NCBI RefSeq assembly: GCF_030445035.2
Contig: NC_080677.1
Location: 159,899,169 to 159,963,168, forward strand
DNA: 64,000 nt
From: Dasypus novemcinctus
Lineage: Eukaryota > Chordata > Mammalia > Cingulata > Dasypodidae
Direction: 5' to 3'
Shown here: piece after piece, positions 22,086 to 34,071 of the stretch
Numbering within the stretch: the stretch's first letter is position 1
How the letters are laid out: every line of letters begins with the position of its first letter
Made by a program: the position numbers and the translations under genes
The notes under the pieces: model-generated
Database searches by the model: none
What the model was told of the DNA's origin: nothing
Seen by the model: only the letters and a program-made list of their open reading frames with translations

Positions 22086-23869
22086 CCGTGCACGGCACTG
22101 CAACAGCAGCTGGATTCAGGGAGGCGTTTCGCAGCGGCGCGCGTTCGGGTGACCACCTGTATTTCTACAAATGGACTGCAGGTGTGGAGTGAAGGAAGTG
22201 GCTGGAGCAAGGCCGGGGAAGGAGCTGGAAGATGGAGTGGCTGGAAGGCTCGGGAGGGGGGCGCTGGAGTGCCTGCCAAGCAGCCGGCCAGAGAGAGGTC
22301 AGAAGCGAATCCTGAGTTGGTAGAAAGTTGGCGATGAAGACGGCGAGGGAGGCGGGCAGAGCCGAAAGACTGGAGCACACGCGAGCAGAGTTTGTGCAAG
22401 AGAAGAGCCTCTCTTAGGAGGGTGAAGACAGCTTCTGCCTGCAAGTGGCTCTCCGCTGAACTGGGAAATAGGACATAAGTAGATTATTACCAGTAAACGG
22501 TAGCAAATGCCCAGTGCCAAGGAAGAGGCGGAGAGCCCGAGTTCCGACACTGCGCAGGGCTGGCTGCTCAGGGGAAGCTCGCTGGGCTGGTAGGGCCCCG
22601 GAGCCTGGCAGAGCCAAAGCGCCTCTCCACCACCTGGCGTTCCTGGGGCAGGCTCTTAGATGCCTTTGGTTTTGTCGTTGGTTTATTTTCACCAAAGCAT
22701 TATCAGAAGAGCTCTCGGCAGTCCTTAGGCAAGTGCGTTTGGTAGGAAGAAGGAGAAAATGAAGATCTGAAAGGACTGCTGGGTTTCTGTTCCGGTTCGC
22801 CCTCCTCCCCAGTGGGCAGGTGGCACATTGGCGCAGGCCTTCAGGTGTCCATCAGCTAGGGGAGATGCCTGTACTTGGTTGCCCTACCTTTCACCCTCAG
22901 CGCGGAACCCGCCTGGAGGAGGAAGGCACGTGGGGGGCCTGGGTGATATTTGTCTCCCCAGCCCCTTCTGGTAGCAGAGCCTGGGCCCCTTCTCTTAGGG
23001 GGGAGAGCACTTCTACCCATCGTGGGCAAGCCCCACCCCACACCCGCTGGGGCGTCACCCCGGCTGGCTGGTCTCGGTTCCTGCCTGGGAGAGAGCAGGT
23101 GGGGCAGGCAGGTGGGGCCCAGTGACAGGCAGGAGCAGAAAGGAGCTTTTTGTGTGTGTCACCAAACTGTTTTTCTCCTGGGGGGAACCCTGCTGCATAA
23201 TGCCAAAAGTACTCTATTATATTGACTTGGAGATTTTCAAGATGTCTTCAAATGAGAAAAAGAGACTCGGCCTTCGTTCTGGGATTTGGATGTGACGTAA
23301 AATGACGAGGGTACCGGGTTTGTCACTTCCCTCCCTGGGCGGTATTTTGCCTCTTTCAACAGAGAAAGCATTGTTCTGAGTAAGCTTAGACCGTATTATC
23401 TGTGATGCAGAAACTATGTCCAGATGTCTTGTTTCGATGCTTTAAAAAAGCAGGTGAATAACAATTACCTTCAGTTCATAGCACCCTCCTTCCTCCCGTG
23501 GAGGATTTAATCACGGGGAAATTTGCCAGCCCCTTGGATGCCTTTCACTCTAATTGGCTGTTTCCACAACAGTGAGGACCCACGACTGCAGATTAATTGG
23601 AAATAAGGCCGACTGGGATTCTAGAATACTTTTTGAGAAATAAGTTCCTTCTGCTTTTAAATTCACAACTTTAAGGCGGGTTAAAAAAGGTCGGCAGATA
23701 GGTTTGGGACTCCTCCTCTTTAATTAATTAAATGATGCAGTTAGTAATTAGAACATTGATTTTTGTACATTTAAATGGTTGACATTTATTGCATGCTTTA
23801 GCTATAGACCGTACACTGATAGAAGTTTTATCTCCATCATCTTTTTTCTTTAATTTTTTATGTTATCAT
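22086..23869. other. Intron 1, unassigned sequence
   Basis: G+C-rich to about 23130, then AT-richer, with taattaatta runs near 23720. No exon found. Confidence 0.5.
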
Positions 23870-24045
23870 CGTCTGTCTTAACTAATCTTCACAATAGCTG
23901 TGTGAGGTTGGCTTTGACTCCATTTCACAGGTGATAGCACTGAGACGTGGGGGCTAACGCGCCCAAGGTCCCCGTCCCACTTCTGGGACTCTGCCCCTAA
24001 CTCCACGCTGCCCCTGAGCTCCCAGGTACGGTTACTGCTTTCCCA
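23870..24045 (-). mobile_element. MIR, antisense
   Basis: taatcttcacaatagctgtg, then ccatttcacaggtgatagca and cactgagacg. Confidence 0.75.
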
Positions 24046-24109
24046 TCGAGGCTGATTTTATTTGTTGACTTCTTAACAAATTCCTTTTTTGGCATCACTC
24101 CGGCATGTA

Positions 24110-24275
24110 GGAGCCACCCGATACACTCTGTGCTATCACTTTTAATCCTCACAGCCTGCCTGGGTTTTATTCTGTCTTCCTGAAAGGACTATGGGCCTGA
24201 GCCTCAGAGAGCGGAGGGAGTTTCCCCCGGTGTCACAGTTCGGATGTGTCAGGTCTGAGCTCTTGAGCAGAGAGC
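24110..24275 (-). mobile_element. MIR, antisense
   Basis: ttttaatcctcacagcctgc, then gcctgagcctcagagagcgg and gtgtcacag. Confidence 0.7.
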
Positions 24276-24679
24276 GGAGTGTGGCCCCTGAGAGGCAGCC
24301 AGAGGAGGGGCCCTAAAGGATGTGCGTGGTGGAGGACGGGCTCAGAGACCCCTCCTTAAGGACCACCACCTGCAGGAGATCCAGGAAGTGACGTGGGTGT
24401 GTGCGTGCTCTGCTGGGGGGCGCGGAAAGCGGTGGGCATGGACTGTCCCCCTGCCCGGCCGGCAGGTCTCCTTGCATGGATTTTGCGTGTCCTCACGTGT
24501 GCCTGGCCGTTCAGGCTCGGGCCAGCCGTGGCAGTAGCCACGGTGGCAGAGGGCCCAAGGAATTCTGCGGGTGGAAGCCAGTGTTGATCTGTGCGTCTCC
24601 TTGGACCATCCAAATTTCCAGAGCCTTGGGCAGCGGTGCTTTTCATCACAAGGACGCAAGCCACCTTGGGTGAAGGCCC

Positions 24680-25520
24680 TCATCCATTTAGCTGTTCTGA
24701 GCACTTCCCTCTTCCAGGCAGCGTTCAGGACGCCGGGGATTCAAATGTGGACGAGACACCATCTGTGCCAGGAGCTGGTGCTCTGCGGGAGGAGACGAGA
24801 TCCCACACGGGCACAGGCACCCCCACGGCACGGTGGTGCTAATCCATGCCGAGAAGAAAAGCCAGCTCAGCAGAAGGAAGGCCGAGACTGGACGGGTGTT
24901 GCTTTCACATAGGTGGTCAGGGAGCCCTCAAGCAGTGCCCGTCGAATGAGACTTGAAGGGAGAAGGGAAATCCACGGGGGGCCCCGGGGAAGCATATTGT
25001 GGGCAAAAGAAACCGGTGGAAAGCTCTGGAGGCAGGGGCATGCTTGAGAACCACAGGGGCAGTGGCTGGAGCCGTGTGTGGGGGGGGTACCTGGGGAGGA
25101 GTCACAGGCCAGTGGGGAGGACTGGATTTAGTTGAGGACCGGAGCCCTTGAAAAGTTGTGATCACTGGACTGCCGATGGTGGACGTTTTCAAAGCAGCAC
25201 TCCAGCTGCCCCGTGGAGGGTGGTGCAGGGGCGTGGGCAGGCAGGCTAGCCGCTCCTGCCGGGGTTCAGGGGGAAAGCATGGCCCGGTGGGGGCTGGAGG
25301 TGCAGAGGCGAGCTGGCCGCGGTTTGCCCCGCCTTGGATTTGCCAGTGGGTCGCATCAGGGTCTGAAGGCAGAGAGTCCACAGCAGCGGCAAGGTGAGGC
25401 CGGCCACGGGAAGGAGGAGCTGCCCTTGACTGAGATCCGCGGGGAGTCGACCGGAGGGGGACCACCACGAGTTTGGGATGATTGGCATGGCATGGGGATG
25501 GGGGGTGGGAGCTGGACTAT
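24680..25520 (-). mobile_element. L2-like LINE fragment, antisense, degraded
   Basis: Blocks like gccggggattcaaatgtgg, aagctctggaggcaggggc, cagtggctggagcc and cccttgactgagatc appear in the L2 antisense order but with many gaps. The true extent may be several separate pieces. Confidence 0.45.
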
Positions 25521-26597
25521 AAGCTTTTCGTCCAAAATTGGAGCAAAAGACAGGCGGTTTTAAGTCCTGCATGGGAGGAGGGCGAGAAGCAGGGATTTCC
25601 AGGCATTCAGTCAGGCACGAATGATTTCTGAAGTGAGGAAACAGACACACCTGGGTGACCAAGAGAATGGGAGGGATGGGTGTCTTCTCAAGGGGCCCGA
25701 ATGGGAGCCTTTGGGAGAACGGAGCTGCCAAGGGAAGAAGATCAGAGGGCCAGGCTGGTCCACAAGGCCTCCTGGAAGAAGTGGGACCCACCCTGTGCTT
25801 CAGAGGAGGGAGTTGAGCTGGGGATTGAGAGGTCGAGGGGGAAAGAGGGAAAGGGTGCAGGACAGAGAGATGCACAAAGCACAGGGCTGGCAACGAGCTG
25901 ACCTGACCCAAAGCCACTCCGCAGGCAGGGAGGGGTGGTCGTGGAGCTGGGCTGGAAACTCCGGGTGGGTCTGTGCCGTGGAGGGCTGCGAGAGCCTACG
26001 GCTGCCCCAGGGGCCTGCCAGAGTGGGCGGGAATGTGCAGAGCAGCGTCGCCCAGAACAGGATGCAGTATGGTTTGAGTGTGTAGCGCTTTGGTCTTCGC
26101 ATCTTGATGATCTGAAAGTAAAAGTGACTCCACTTCCCCTTCATTTTCTCTCCCACCTCTTGACTGTTCTCACCATCAGCTTGTACCCAGAGCTAGACGT
26201 GCCTTCTGTCTGTCCGCTCTCTGAGTAGGCTAATTTTCTGTAGCATCAGCTCCCCACACGACTGCCTTAAGCTCCCAGCGTGGCGCCTCTCTTTATAATG
26301 ACAGATGACTTGGAAGTTTCTATATACTCTAAGCTTATGGGCCTTTCATGGATAATCTTTCTCAGACAGCTGAGGCACTTGCCATTAAGATAATATAAAT
26401 AGACTAGTGAACATAAAATATGTCATAATAATGTGTCACAATGATACAGAATTTATAATCAATGTAATTATAAATGTGCTGTTTACAGTCATACATGCAT
26501 GGTGAAATTTATAATAGTTATAATCCAGACATAATTATATATTTAGATATATATGTCTCTTATGGACAATACTGCCAGAAATTGAGAGCAGAGAATT
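25521..26597. other. Intron 1, unassigned sequence
   Basis: G+C-rich to about 26080, possibly more degraded L2. It is AT-rich afterwards, with no recognised element until the SINE. Confidence 0.45.
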
Positions 26598-26611
26598 CCC
26601 ACATACTATGT

Positions 26612-26709
26612 ATTCTATTTATTATTATTTTTTAGGAGGTACCAGGGATTGAACCCAGGACCTCGTACATGGGAAGCAGGCACTCAACCCCTGAGCTACA
26701 CGTGCTCCT
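26612..26709 (-). mobile_element. Short tRNA-derived SINE, monomeric, beside exon 2
   Basis: One antisense tRNA-like unit (gattgaacccaggacct, then gagctacacgtgctcc) behind a T-rich tail. An imperfect 14-bp duplication (11 of 14 matches) is seen at 26598-26611 and 26710-26723. The element ends 70 bp before exon 2 begins. Confidence 0.82.
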
Positions 26710-26779
26710 CCCATATTCTGTGTTTTAAAAAATAAATTTCCAATGAAACATACCGTAACCGAAATAATTTGATTTGCAG

Positions 26780-26886
26780 ATCAGGGATGACTGGCCGGGG
26801 TACGACCTGAAGCTCTTCACATACCCGCAGCACTACTTTGGAGACCTGGATTACGTGCTCATCCCTCACGGGGTCATCGTGGACAG
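26780..26886 (+). CDS. PRTFDC1: PRTFDC1 coding exon 2
   Basis: The 107-bp exon encodes residues 17-51 plus two bases of codon 52. It starts [13 protein letters not shown] and ends GVIVDR. The acceptor is tttgcag|ATC and the donor is CAG|gtgagg. The DDWPGYDL block corresponds to the DDEPGYDL block of HPRT1, and IPHGVIVDR to its IPHGLIMDR, so this is the N-terminal subunit-contact region ahead of the core fold. The acceptor is weak: the 20 bases before it include only a short run of T and several purines. A short tRNA-derived SINE ends 70 bp upstream. The frame continues exactly into exon 3 through a split arginine codon (AG|A). Confidence 0.95.
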
Positions 26887-29800
26887 GTGAGGCCGCCCCT
26901 CCCGGGCTGGGCGGGATGCTGGAGGAGCCTGTGCCCGAGCCGTTTCCTGTCACGGTACCGGGAACTCTTACAGGACTGCGAATTTGGATTAAAGAAATGG
27001 ATTTCTGCTTTGAGCTTTTTTCTGGCTCTTTGTCCAGGGCTAATGGTGTGGGCCATCAGTTCGTCGGGTTTTAAGGGCAGCGGCCTCCCAGTGGCAGCAG
27101 TGTGGGTAAGGAGTGGTGAACGGGGCTGGGGAAGCCGTGTTCTCACCCTTGTCACAGACTCTGGGGTTTCAGCCAGGGAGAGTCAGGAGGTGAGCTTTGC
27201 CTTCGTGGCCCCACCCCCAAAGCCCTGGCTTTTCCCGTGACTCTCCTGCATCTCAGACCAAGCGGGGTGTCACAGATTGGCCAGTTTGCTGCCTTAGGAG
27301 AAGGAAGGGCGAGGTCACCCCGGACAGCTCCCTGTGCGTGAGACCCTCCTGGGAGGCTGGCTGAGATGTGCTTTCCTACGCTCCCTGTCCGTGAACTGAG
27401 TCAGTGGTCGGGGATGTGCCCCGTAGTGCCCCATCCACCTTTAAAATAAATGTATACCACATTTGTATACCACAAAATTCACGTCTCGCAGGTGAAATTA
27501 ATTCCGTCATAATTAGCAAATTTTTTATGGCTCAGCAACCATCACCACAATCTGGTTTCAAAACGTTTCCATCATTCCGGAAAGTTCCCTTAAGCCTGTA
27601 GTCAGTCCCTGTACCCAGTCCTAGCCCCAGAAAGTCACTGAACTGCTCTCTGTCCCTATAAATTTGCTTTTTCTGAACATTTCATATAAATGAAATCATA
27701 CAATATCTAGTCTTTTGTATCTGGCATTTACCATGTAGCATAGTGTATTTGAGGTTTTTCTGTGTTGTCGCATGTATCAATAATGTACTCCTTTTTACTG
27801 TTGAATGCTACTCCACCATATCCATTTACCACATTTGTTTTTCCATTCACAGTTGATGGACATTTGGATTATTTTTAGTTTTGGGCTACTGTGAGTAATG
27901 CTTCTAAGAACATTCACGTATGAGTCTTTCTATGGACGTATCTTTTAGTTTCTCTCGAATGGATTTCTAGGAGTGGAATTCTGGGTTATATGATAAATTT
28001 AAGAAACTACCGATTGTTTTCCAAAGTGGCTTCAACTGTTTTCTATTTCCACCAGCAATGCACGAGGGGTTCCTATCTTCTTACATTCCCCGACACTTGG
28101 TATTGTCTGTCCTTTGGTTTATAGCAATCCTAGTGGATGTGTAGTGTCATCTCGTGGTTTTAATTTGCATTTCCCTAATAATTACTGTTCTCGTTTGCCA
28201 CCCACATGTCTTCTTTGGTGAGAGGCCTTTCAAGTCTTTTTTAAAAATTAGGTTGTTTGTCTTCTTATTGAGATGTAAGAGTCTTTTCATATTCTGGATT
28301 AAAGTCCTTTACCAAAAAAATGATCTGCAAATATTTTCTCCCAGTCTGTGAACTTTCTTTTCATTCTCTTATTGGTATCTTTGAAACAGAATTTTAAATA
28401 ATTAGTGTTGTTAAATTTATCAGTTTTTTCTTTTATGGCTTGTGCTTTGGACTTTTGTTTACTTCTAAAAGTTATGGTTTTAGCACTTACATTTAGCCTT
28501 ACAATGTCTTTTGAATTCGGTTTTGTTTATGGTGTTATATAAGGGTCCAAATTATTATATATTTTTTTTCTATAAATAACCGGTTATTCCAGTGCTATTT
28601 GTTGAAAACTTTATCTTTTTGGAATTGAAGTGTCTTGGCACCTTTCTCAGAAATCACTTGACCGTAGCATTAGGGTTACTTTCTGGACTCTCGGTTCTGT
28701 TTGATTGATGCTTCTCTGTGTACCAAGCCTACACTAACTTGATTGCTGTAGCTTTGCAGACCATTTTCCAATCAGGTAGTGTCATCTTCCAACTTGGTTA
28801 TTTTTTTTCAAAATTGTTTTTACTACTCTAAGTTCTTATTATTTCTATATAAATTTTAGGATTATTTTATCAATTTCTATCTAAAGAAAGCCTGTTGGGA
28901 TTTTGATAGGGATTATACTGAATCTATGAATCAATTTGGGGAAAATGGCTAACTTCACAATACTGAATCTTTTAATTCATGAACACAGAATGTCTCTCCA
29001 TTCATTTAGAGCTTCCTTAATTTCTTTCAACAATGTTTTATAGTAAGTATATAAATTTTGTACTGGTTTGATTAAGTTTATCCTTATATATTTCATTCTT
29101 TTTGATGCTGTTGTCAATAGAATTGTTCTCTTAATCTTATTTTTAGATTATTAGTAGCTAATATGTAGAAATAAAATCAATATTTTGAGTGTAGATCTTT
29201 TATCATTCCACCCTGCTGAGTTTTTAAATTAGTCTGCCTAGTTTACAGAGGATTCCTTAGGAGTTTCTGCATGTATGAACATGTCACCAGCAAATAAAGA
29301 CAGGGTTACGTCTTCCTTTCCAGTGTGCAGTTCCTTTATCTTCATCTTCATCTTCTCTCTCTTTTCTTTGACTTATAGCACTGGCTAGAACTTCCAATGC
29401 AGTGTTGAGTAGAAATAGTTACACTGAACATCCTTATCTCATTCCCTTATCTTTGGGGAAAGCATTCAGGTTTTTATTATTACGCATGATGTTAGCAATA
29501 TTTTTTGTAGATGGCTTTTACTAGGTTGAGGAACTTTCCTTCCATTTATAGTTTGTTGAGGATTTTATTGTGAATAGATGTTAGATTTTATTACATTGTT
29601 TGTACATTATTGAAATGTGATTTTTTCTTTTATTCTATTTATATGGCATTTTAGATTAATTGACTTTAGAATGTTAAATAAATCTTGCATTTGTGAAATA
29701 GATTCCTTATTATATACTGTTGAACCTAGTTTGCTAATATTTTATTAGGGATTTCTGAACCTGTGTTCATGAGGGTTATTGAACTATAGTTTTCTTTTCT

Positions 29801-30116
29801 TGTGAGGTCTTCATCTAGCTTTGGTATCAATACTGGTCTCATAGGTTTGTTTGAGATGTTCCTCCTCCTTTATTTCTGTAAAATTGTGAAGGATTGGAAA
29901 ATGTTTTTTGCTTAAAGATTTGGTAGAATTCACCAGCAAAGCCATCTGGGCCTTGCCTTTTCTTTGTGAGGTTCTTAAATTACTGTTACAGGTCTCTCAG
30001 ATGTTCTATTTCTTTTTTTAGTACTTTTTTGGTAATTTTTGTCTTTCTTGGAATTTGGCCATTTCATATATGTGTCTATTTTTTTTTGGCATAAAGTTGT
30101 TCATCATTTCATGAAA

Positions 30117-30275
30117 TTAAAGGGCCAATACATCAAGAAGATATAACAATTAGAAATGTATATGCACCTAATAGCAGAACCCTAAAAAACATGAAGCAAA
30201 AACTGACAATTGAAAGAAGAGATGGCAAATAAGCAATAATAGTTAGGGATCCCAGTACTCTCTCAATAATTGATA
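30117..30275 (+). mobile_element. Inverted L1 ORF2 (endonuclease-region) segment
   Basis: Sense-strand L1 sequence (catcaagaagatataacaat, then gcacctaatagcaga) is embedded in antisense L1. The same stretch appears again in the antisense sense at about 30283-30312 (atatcttcctgatgtagtg), so the two copies form an imperfect inverted repeat of about 26 bp. Confidence 0.65.
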
Positions 30276-31438
30276 TCTTCCTGATGTAGTGACCCTTTTA
30301 TTGTTATGAAATACCCATCTTTTCCTCTAGTAACACTTTTTCTCCTGAAGACTGTTATTTTGTCTGAAATTAGTATAGTCTGTTAAGTTCACTTATGGTT
30401 ACCATTGTATGGTATCTTTTAGCTATCCTTTTACTTTTCAACTTATTTGTATCTTTGAATTTTAGAATGTATCTCTTGTTGACTGTATATAATTGGGTCT
30501 TGTTCTTCTCATTGAGTCTGACATTCTCTCCCTTTTGATAATTTAGTCCATTCACACTTAATACAATTATTAATATGAGTAAATGTCAAATTTGCTATAT
30601 GTTTTCTATTTATCTCATGTCTTTTTTGCCCTCTATTCTTCCTTCACTGCCTTCTTTTTTGTATACCATTTTACTTCCTGTTTTTTTTCCCTATATATTT
30701 TAAAAACTTATTTTCTTAATGGTTGGTTCTAAGGATTACAATATACTTAGAGTGACTTGTGATTTCTCTAGGGGTTATAGTATACTTAAAATACTTACTG
30801 TAATCTATACTAGAATACTAGTAACTTAAATCTGATGAAATATTGAAACTTTGTGCTATTATCATCATATATATTACATCTGTAAGAGTTATAAGCCTAA
30901 CAAAACAGTGTAATAATTATTGCTTTATATGCTCTTTTGTCTTCTTTAGAAATTAAGAAATGAAAAAATATATATTCCTAGTCTTATCCTTAAATGTTTA
31001 CCTTTCTGGGTCTCATTATTTCTTCCTATGAATTAGAGTAAGCATCTGGTCCCTTCTTTTCATCCTGAAGAAGTTCCATTAATATTTCTTGTAAGGTGCA
31101 TCTATCAGCAACACATTCTACATTGGTCTGTGTTTATGTGGGATTGTCTTTATTTTGAAAGTTTTTGTTTTTTTACTAGATATAGAATTCTTAACATTTT
31201 TTAAATTTCAGCTCATTGGATACGTTACTCCTCTGCCCTCTGACCCCCATAGTGTCTGCTGAGAAGTTAATTATATTTTAATTCCACTGTACTTATTATT
31301 TTCCTCTTGCTTCTTTCAAGATTTTCTCTTTGTCTTTGCCTTTCAACAGTTTAACTATGATGTGTGTAAGTGTGAATCTTTTTGTGTTTACCTCTTGGGG
31401 TTCATTGAGCTTTTTGGATCTGTAGATTACTGTTTTTC

Positions 31439-31783
31439 TCAAATTTGGGACATTTTGGGCCATAAGTTCAAATGTTTTTTCTGCTCTTTTCTCTCTCTCC
31501 TCTTTTCAGTTCCTATTACACATAGGTTGGTATGCTTGTTGTTTTCCTCCAGGTCTCTGAGGTTTTGTTTATTCCTCTTTCGTATTTTTTCACTCTGTTC
31601 TTGAGATTGCTTAATTTTTATTAATCTGTCATCTAGCTCACTGATACTTTCTTCGGTCATCTCAAATCTGCTGTTGACCCACCTAACAAATTTTTCATTT
31701 CGGCTATTGTACTTTTGAACTCTAGAATTTCCATTTGATTCGTTTTTTTGTATAGTTTCTATCTTCTCACTGAGAGTTTCCAT
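31439..31783 (-). pseudogene. L1 ORF1 remnant (coiled-coil part)
   Basis: A 114-codon open frame with heptad-like, charged sequence (METLSEKIETIQKNES at the start, KQNLRDLEENNKHTN further on) resembles the coiled coil and start of the RNA-binding part of L1 ORF1p. It ends early and lacks the remaining ORF1 domains. It is part of the antisense L1 and is not an independent gene. Confidence 0.65.
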
Positions 31784-31794
31784 TATTCTTTAAA

Positions 31795-31796
<2 letters not shown>

Positions 31797-31831
<35 letters not shown>
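31797..31831. repeat. (GT)n microsatellite
   Basis: About 17 uninterrupted GT units lie just beyond the ORF1-like part of the antisense L1. Confidence 0.97.
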
Positions 31832-31832
<1 letters not shown>

Positions 31833-32412
31833 CCTGCTTTGAAATCTTTGCTAAATCCAACAACAGCTGGGAACACACAGAGACAGTTTCTCTTGTCTGC
31901 TTTTTTTTTTTTTAAAGAGTGTTTTGTTTATACGTCTTGTAATTTTTTATTGAATACTGGATATTTTAGGTGATATATTATAGCAGCTCTGGATTCAGAC
32001 TTTTACCCCTGAGGGTTTTCCTTGCTGTTTTGTTTCTTTGTTTGTTTGGTTACTTGCCTGGACAAAATCTATGAAATCATTTTCTCCCACAATGTGCGGC
32101 CACTGACTGTGCGGTTTAGTTTTCTGATTTTATCCTTAAACCTCACTTACTAGAGTATACCCCACGTGTGTGTAGTTTAGTGTCACTCCAAGGATCACCT
32201 CAAAGTTGTGCTCAAACACCAGTAAGGCTTCCACTCTCTGCTGATGGATGTGTGGGAACTGGCAAGTGCATTCAATTTTCCCGCCATTTTCAGGTCTCCC
32301 CGGGGCTCTCATTTTCCACTGGACTCATTGGCTGGGACCAACCCAGGGTATATGAAGAGCTGCCCCTGTCCCCCATGACCGATCACCTCCCAGAGCTCCC
32401 TATCAAATCCTT

Positions 32413-32785
32413 TTTTTTTTTTTTTTTAAGATTTATTTATTTATTTAATTCCCCCCCTCCCCTGGTTGTCTGTTCTTGGTGTCTATTTGCTGCGTCTTGT
32501 TTCTTTGTCCGCTTCTGTTGTCGTCAGCGGCACGGGAAGTGTGGGCGGCGCCATTCCTGGGCAGGCTGCTCTTTCTTTTCACGCTGGGCGGCTTTCCTCA
32601 CGGGCGCATTCCTTGCGCGTGGGGCTCCCCCACGCGGGGGACACCCTTGCGTGGCACGGCACTCCTTGCGCGCATCAGCACTGCGCATGGCCAGCTCCAC
32701 ACGGGTCAAGGAGGTCCGGGGTTTGAACCGCGGACCTCCCATATGGTAGACGGACGCCCTAACCACTGGGCCAAAGTCCGTTTCC
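32413..32785 (-). mobile_element. DAS-type SINE, full length, inserted in L1
   Basis: A reverse-oriented copy with a T-run at its left end (the A-tail). Perfect 17-bp duplication, ctccctatcaaatcctt, at 32396-32412 and 32786-32802. It splits the 5' region of the antisense L1 of intron 2, so it is younger than that L1. Confidence 0.93.
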
Positions 32786-33240
32786 CTCCCTATCAAATCC
32801 TTGACTGGTCTCCCAGTCTGCTGCTTATCTCACACAGGACTGCAACCTCAAGATAATGGAGCCACTTGCTGTTCCCGTTCACAGCCACCAAGATTGCTCC
32901 TTTAACTGACAGCCCTCGAAACCGTGTGGGCTCCCTCCAGCAGTGTGCCATCCTGGGTGAACTACGTGGTGGAACAGCAGACCTGGTGGTGGGGATGAAG
33001 GATGGGATGGAGCATCCCTGGACAAGAATGCCACAGCTCTTGCTCTTCCTACCCAGCTTCCGGTGTTTTTGTGAATAAATGCTTCTCAATTTGTTGTATA
33101 CCTTTGATCGCTGTCCACACTGTTGAAATGGCTGTTTTTGACAGTCTGTCCAGCTTTATAGTTGCTTTTGTGGAGAGGATTGTTTGATCCTTACTCCATT
33201 TTTTAAAAGCATGCTAGATACTCAATTTTCAATGATCATA

Positions 33241-33658
33241 GATTTTTTTTTTATAGATTTATTTATTTCTCCCCCCTCCCTCCATTGTCTGCTCTTTGTG
33301 TACATTTGCTGTGTGTTCTTCTGTGTCTGCTTGTCTTCTCATTAGGCAGCTCTGGGAATTGATCCTGAGACCTTCCCAAGTAGGAGAGAGGTGATCATTC
33401 TCTTGCAACACTTCAGTTCCCTGATCCTTATATCTCTCCTCTGTGTCTCTTTTTGTTGCGTCATCTTGCTGTGCCAGCTCTCCGCGTGAGCCAGAACTCC
33501 TGTGTGGGGCAGCACTCCTGCGTGGGACAGTACTCTGCATGGGGCAGCTTACTACACGGGCCAACTTGCCTTCACCAGGAGGCCCTGGGTATCAGACCCT
33601 GGACCTCCTATATGGTAGATGGGAGCCCAGTTGCTTGAGCCACATCCACTTCCCTCAC
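33241..33658 (-). mobile_element. DAS-related SINE, variant with extra internal segment
   Basis: The tail and the tRNA-like head resemble the other DAS copies. The middle has an additional ~90-bp part with its own degenerate tRNA-like motif (near 33350-33400). An 8-bp duplication, tgatcata, is present at 33233-33240 and 33659-33666. It is more diverged than its neighbours. Confidence 0.8.
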
Positions 33659-34071
33659 TGATCATATTTTGAGAAACATTGTCTGACACTGTGTTTACCA
33701 TTCTGTCTGTATGTGTGAGGGTGTATAGAGTGTTTACATATTCATATGCATATAAAATATACTTAATATGTAATGCATGTGTATAAGCGAGGATTTTTAA
33801 AACACGTTCCTTTGATCCTGTCCTCATTCAAGGTCTTAATCCTATTTGCATGAATAGGCAACTGGACTTACGAATGTGAAACACTTAGAAAAAATTACGA
33901 AGACAGATCCAAATTAGGTATCAAGTGCCCAAGGCTGCTGCATATCGTGTAGCTCCACGATGCCTTACTGACATTGTGTGCTTTGCAAATTGTGCCTCCT
34001 GGAATTACACTCTGTGTCCACTTCATACAAGTAACATGCTATCTTTGAGAATCTGACAGGTATTACCTTTT

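Larger units (their letters stand above)
19146..26779 (+). other. PRTFDC1: PRTFDC1 intron 1
   Basis: A 7.6-kb intron from gtaaat to tttgcag. The first ~700 bp are still CpG island. The remainder is G+C-rich to about 26 kb, then AT-rich near exon 2. It holds MIR and L2 remnants, the orphan open frame at 20701-20847, and a short SINE just before exon 2. Confidence 0.9.
27430..33210 (-). mobile_element. LINE-1, nearly full length, antisense, in intron 2
   Basis: The 3' UTR is at the left (27430-28400), the ORF2 reverse-transcriptase region at 28600-30100, the 5' part of ORF2 at 30276-31350, ORF1-like sequence at 31439-31783, and the 5' UTR from about 31830 to 33210. A DAS SINE interrupts it at 32413-32785. 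It is riddled with stops and is an old, inactive L1M-type copy. A ~150-bp piece at 30117-30275 runs in the opposite orientation. About 1 kb of the ORF2 endonuclease-side sequence seems missing around that point. Confidence 0.8.

Noticed and set aside
26640-26705. Possible tRNA gene next to exon 2
   Set aside because: The tRNA-like B box belongs to a SINE with flanking duplication; the acceptor and anticodon stems are not preserved.
31439-31783. Possible independent coiled-coil gene
   Set aside because: Position and sequence fit the ORF1 part of the surrounding antisense L1.
32168-32856. 193-codon frame and neighbours
   Set aside because: They run through L1 5' UTR and an inserted SINE; no gene.
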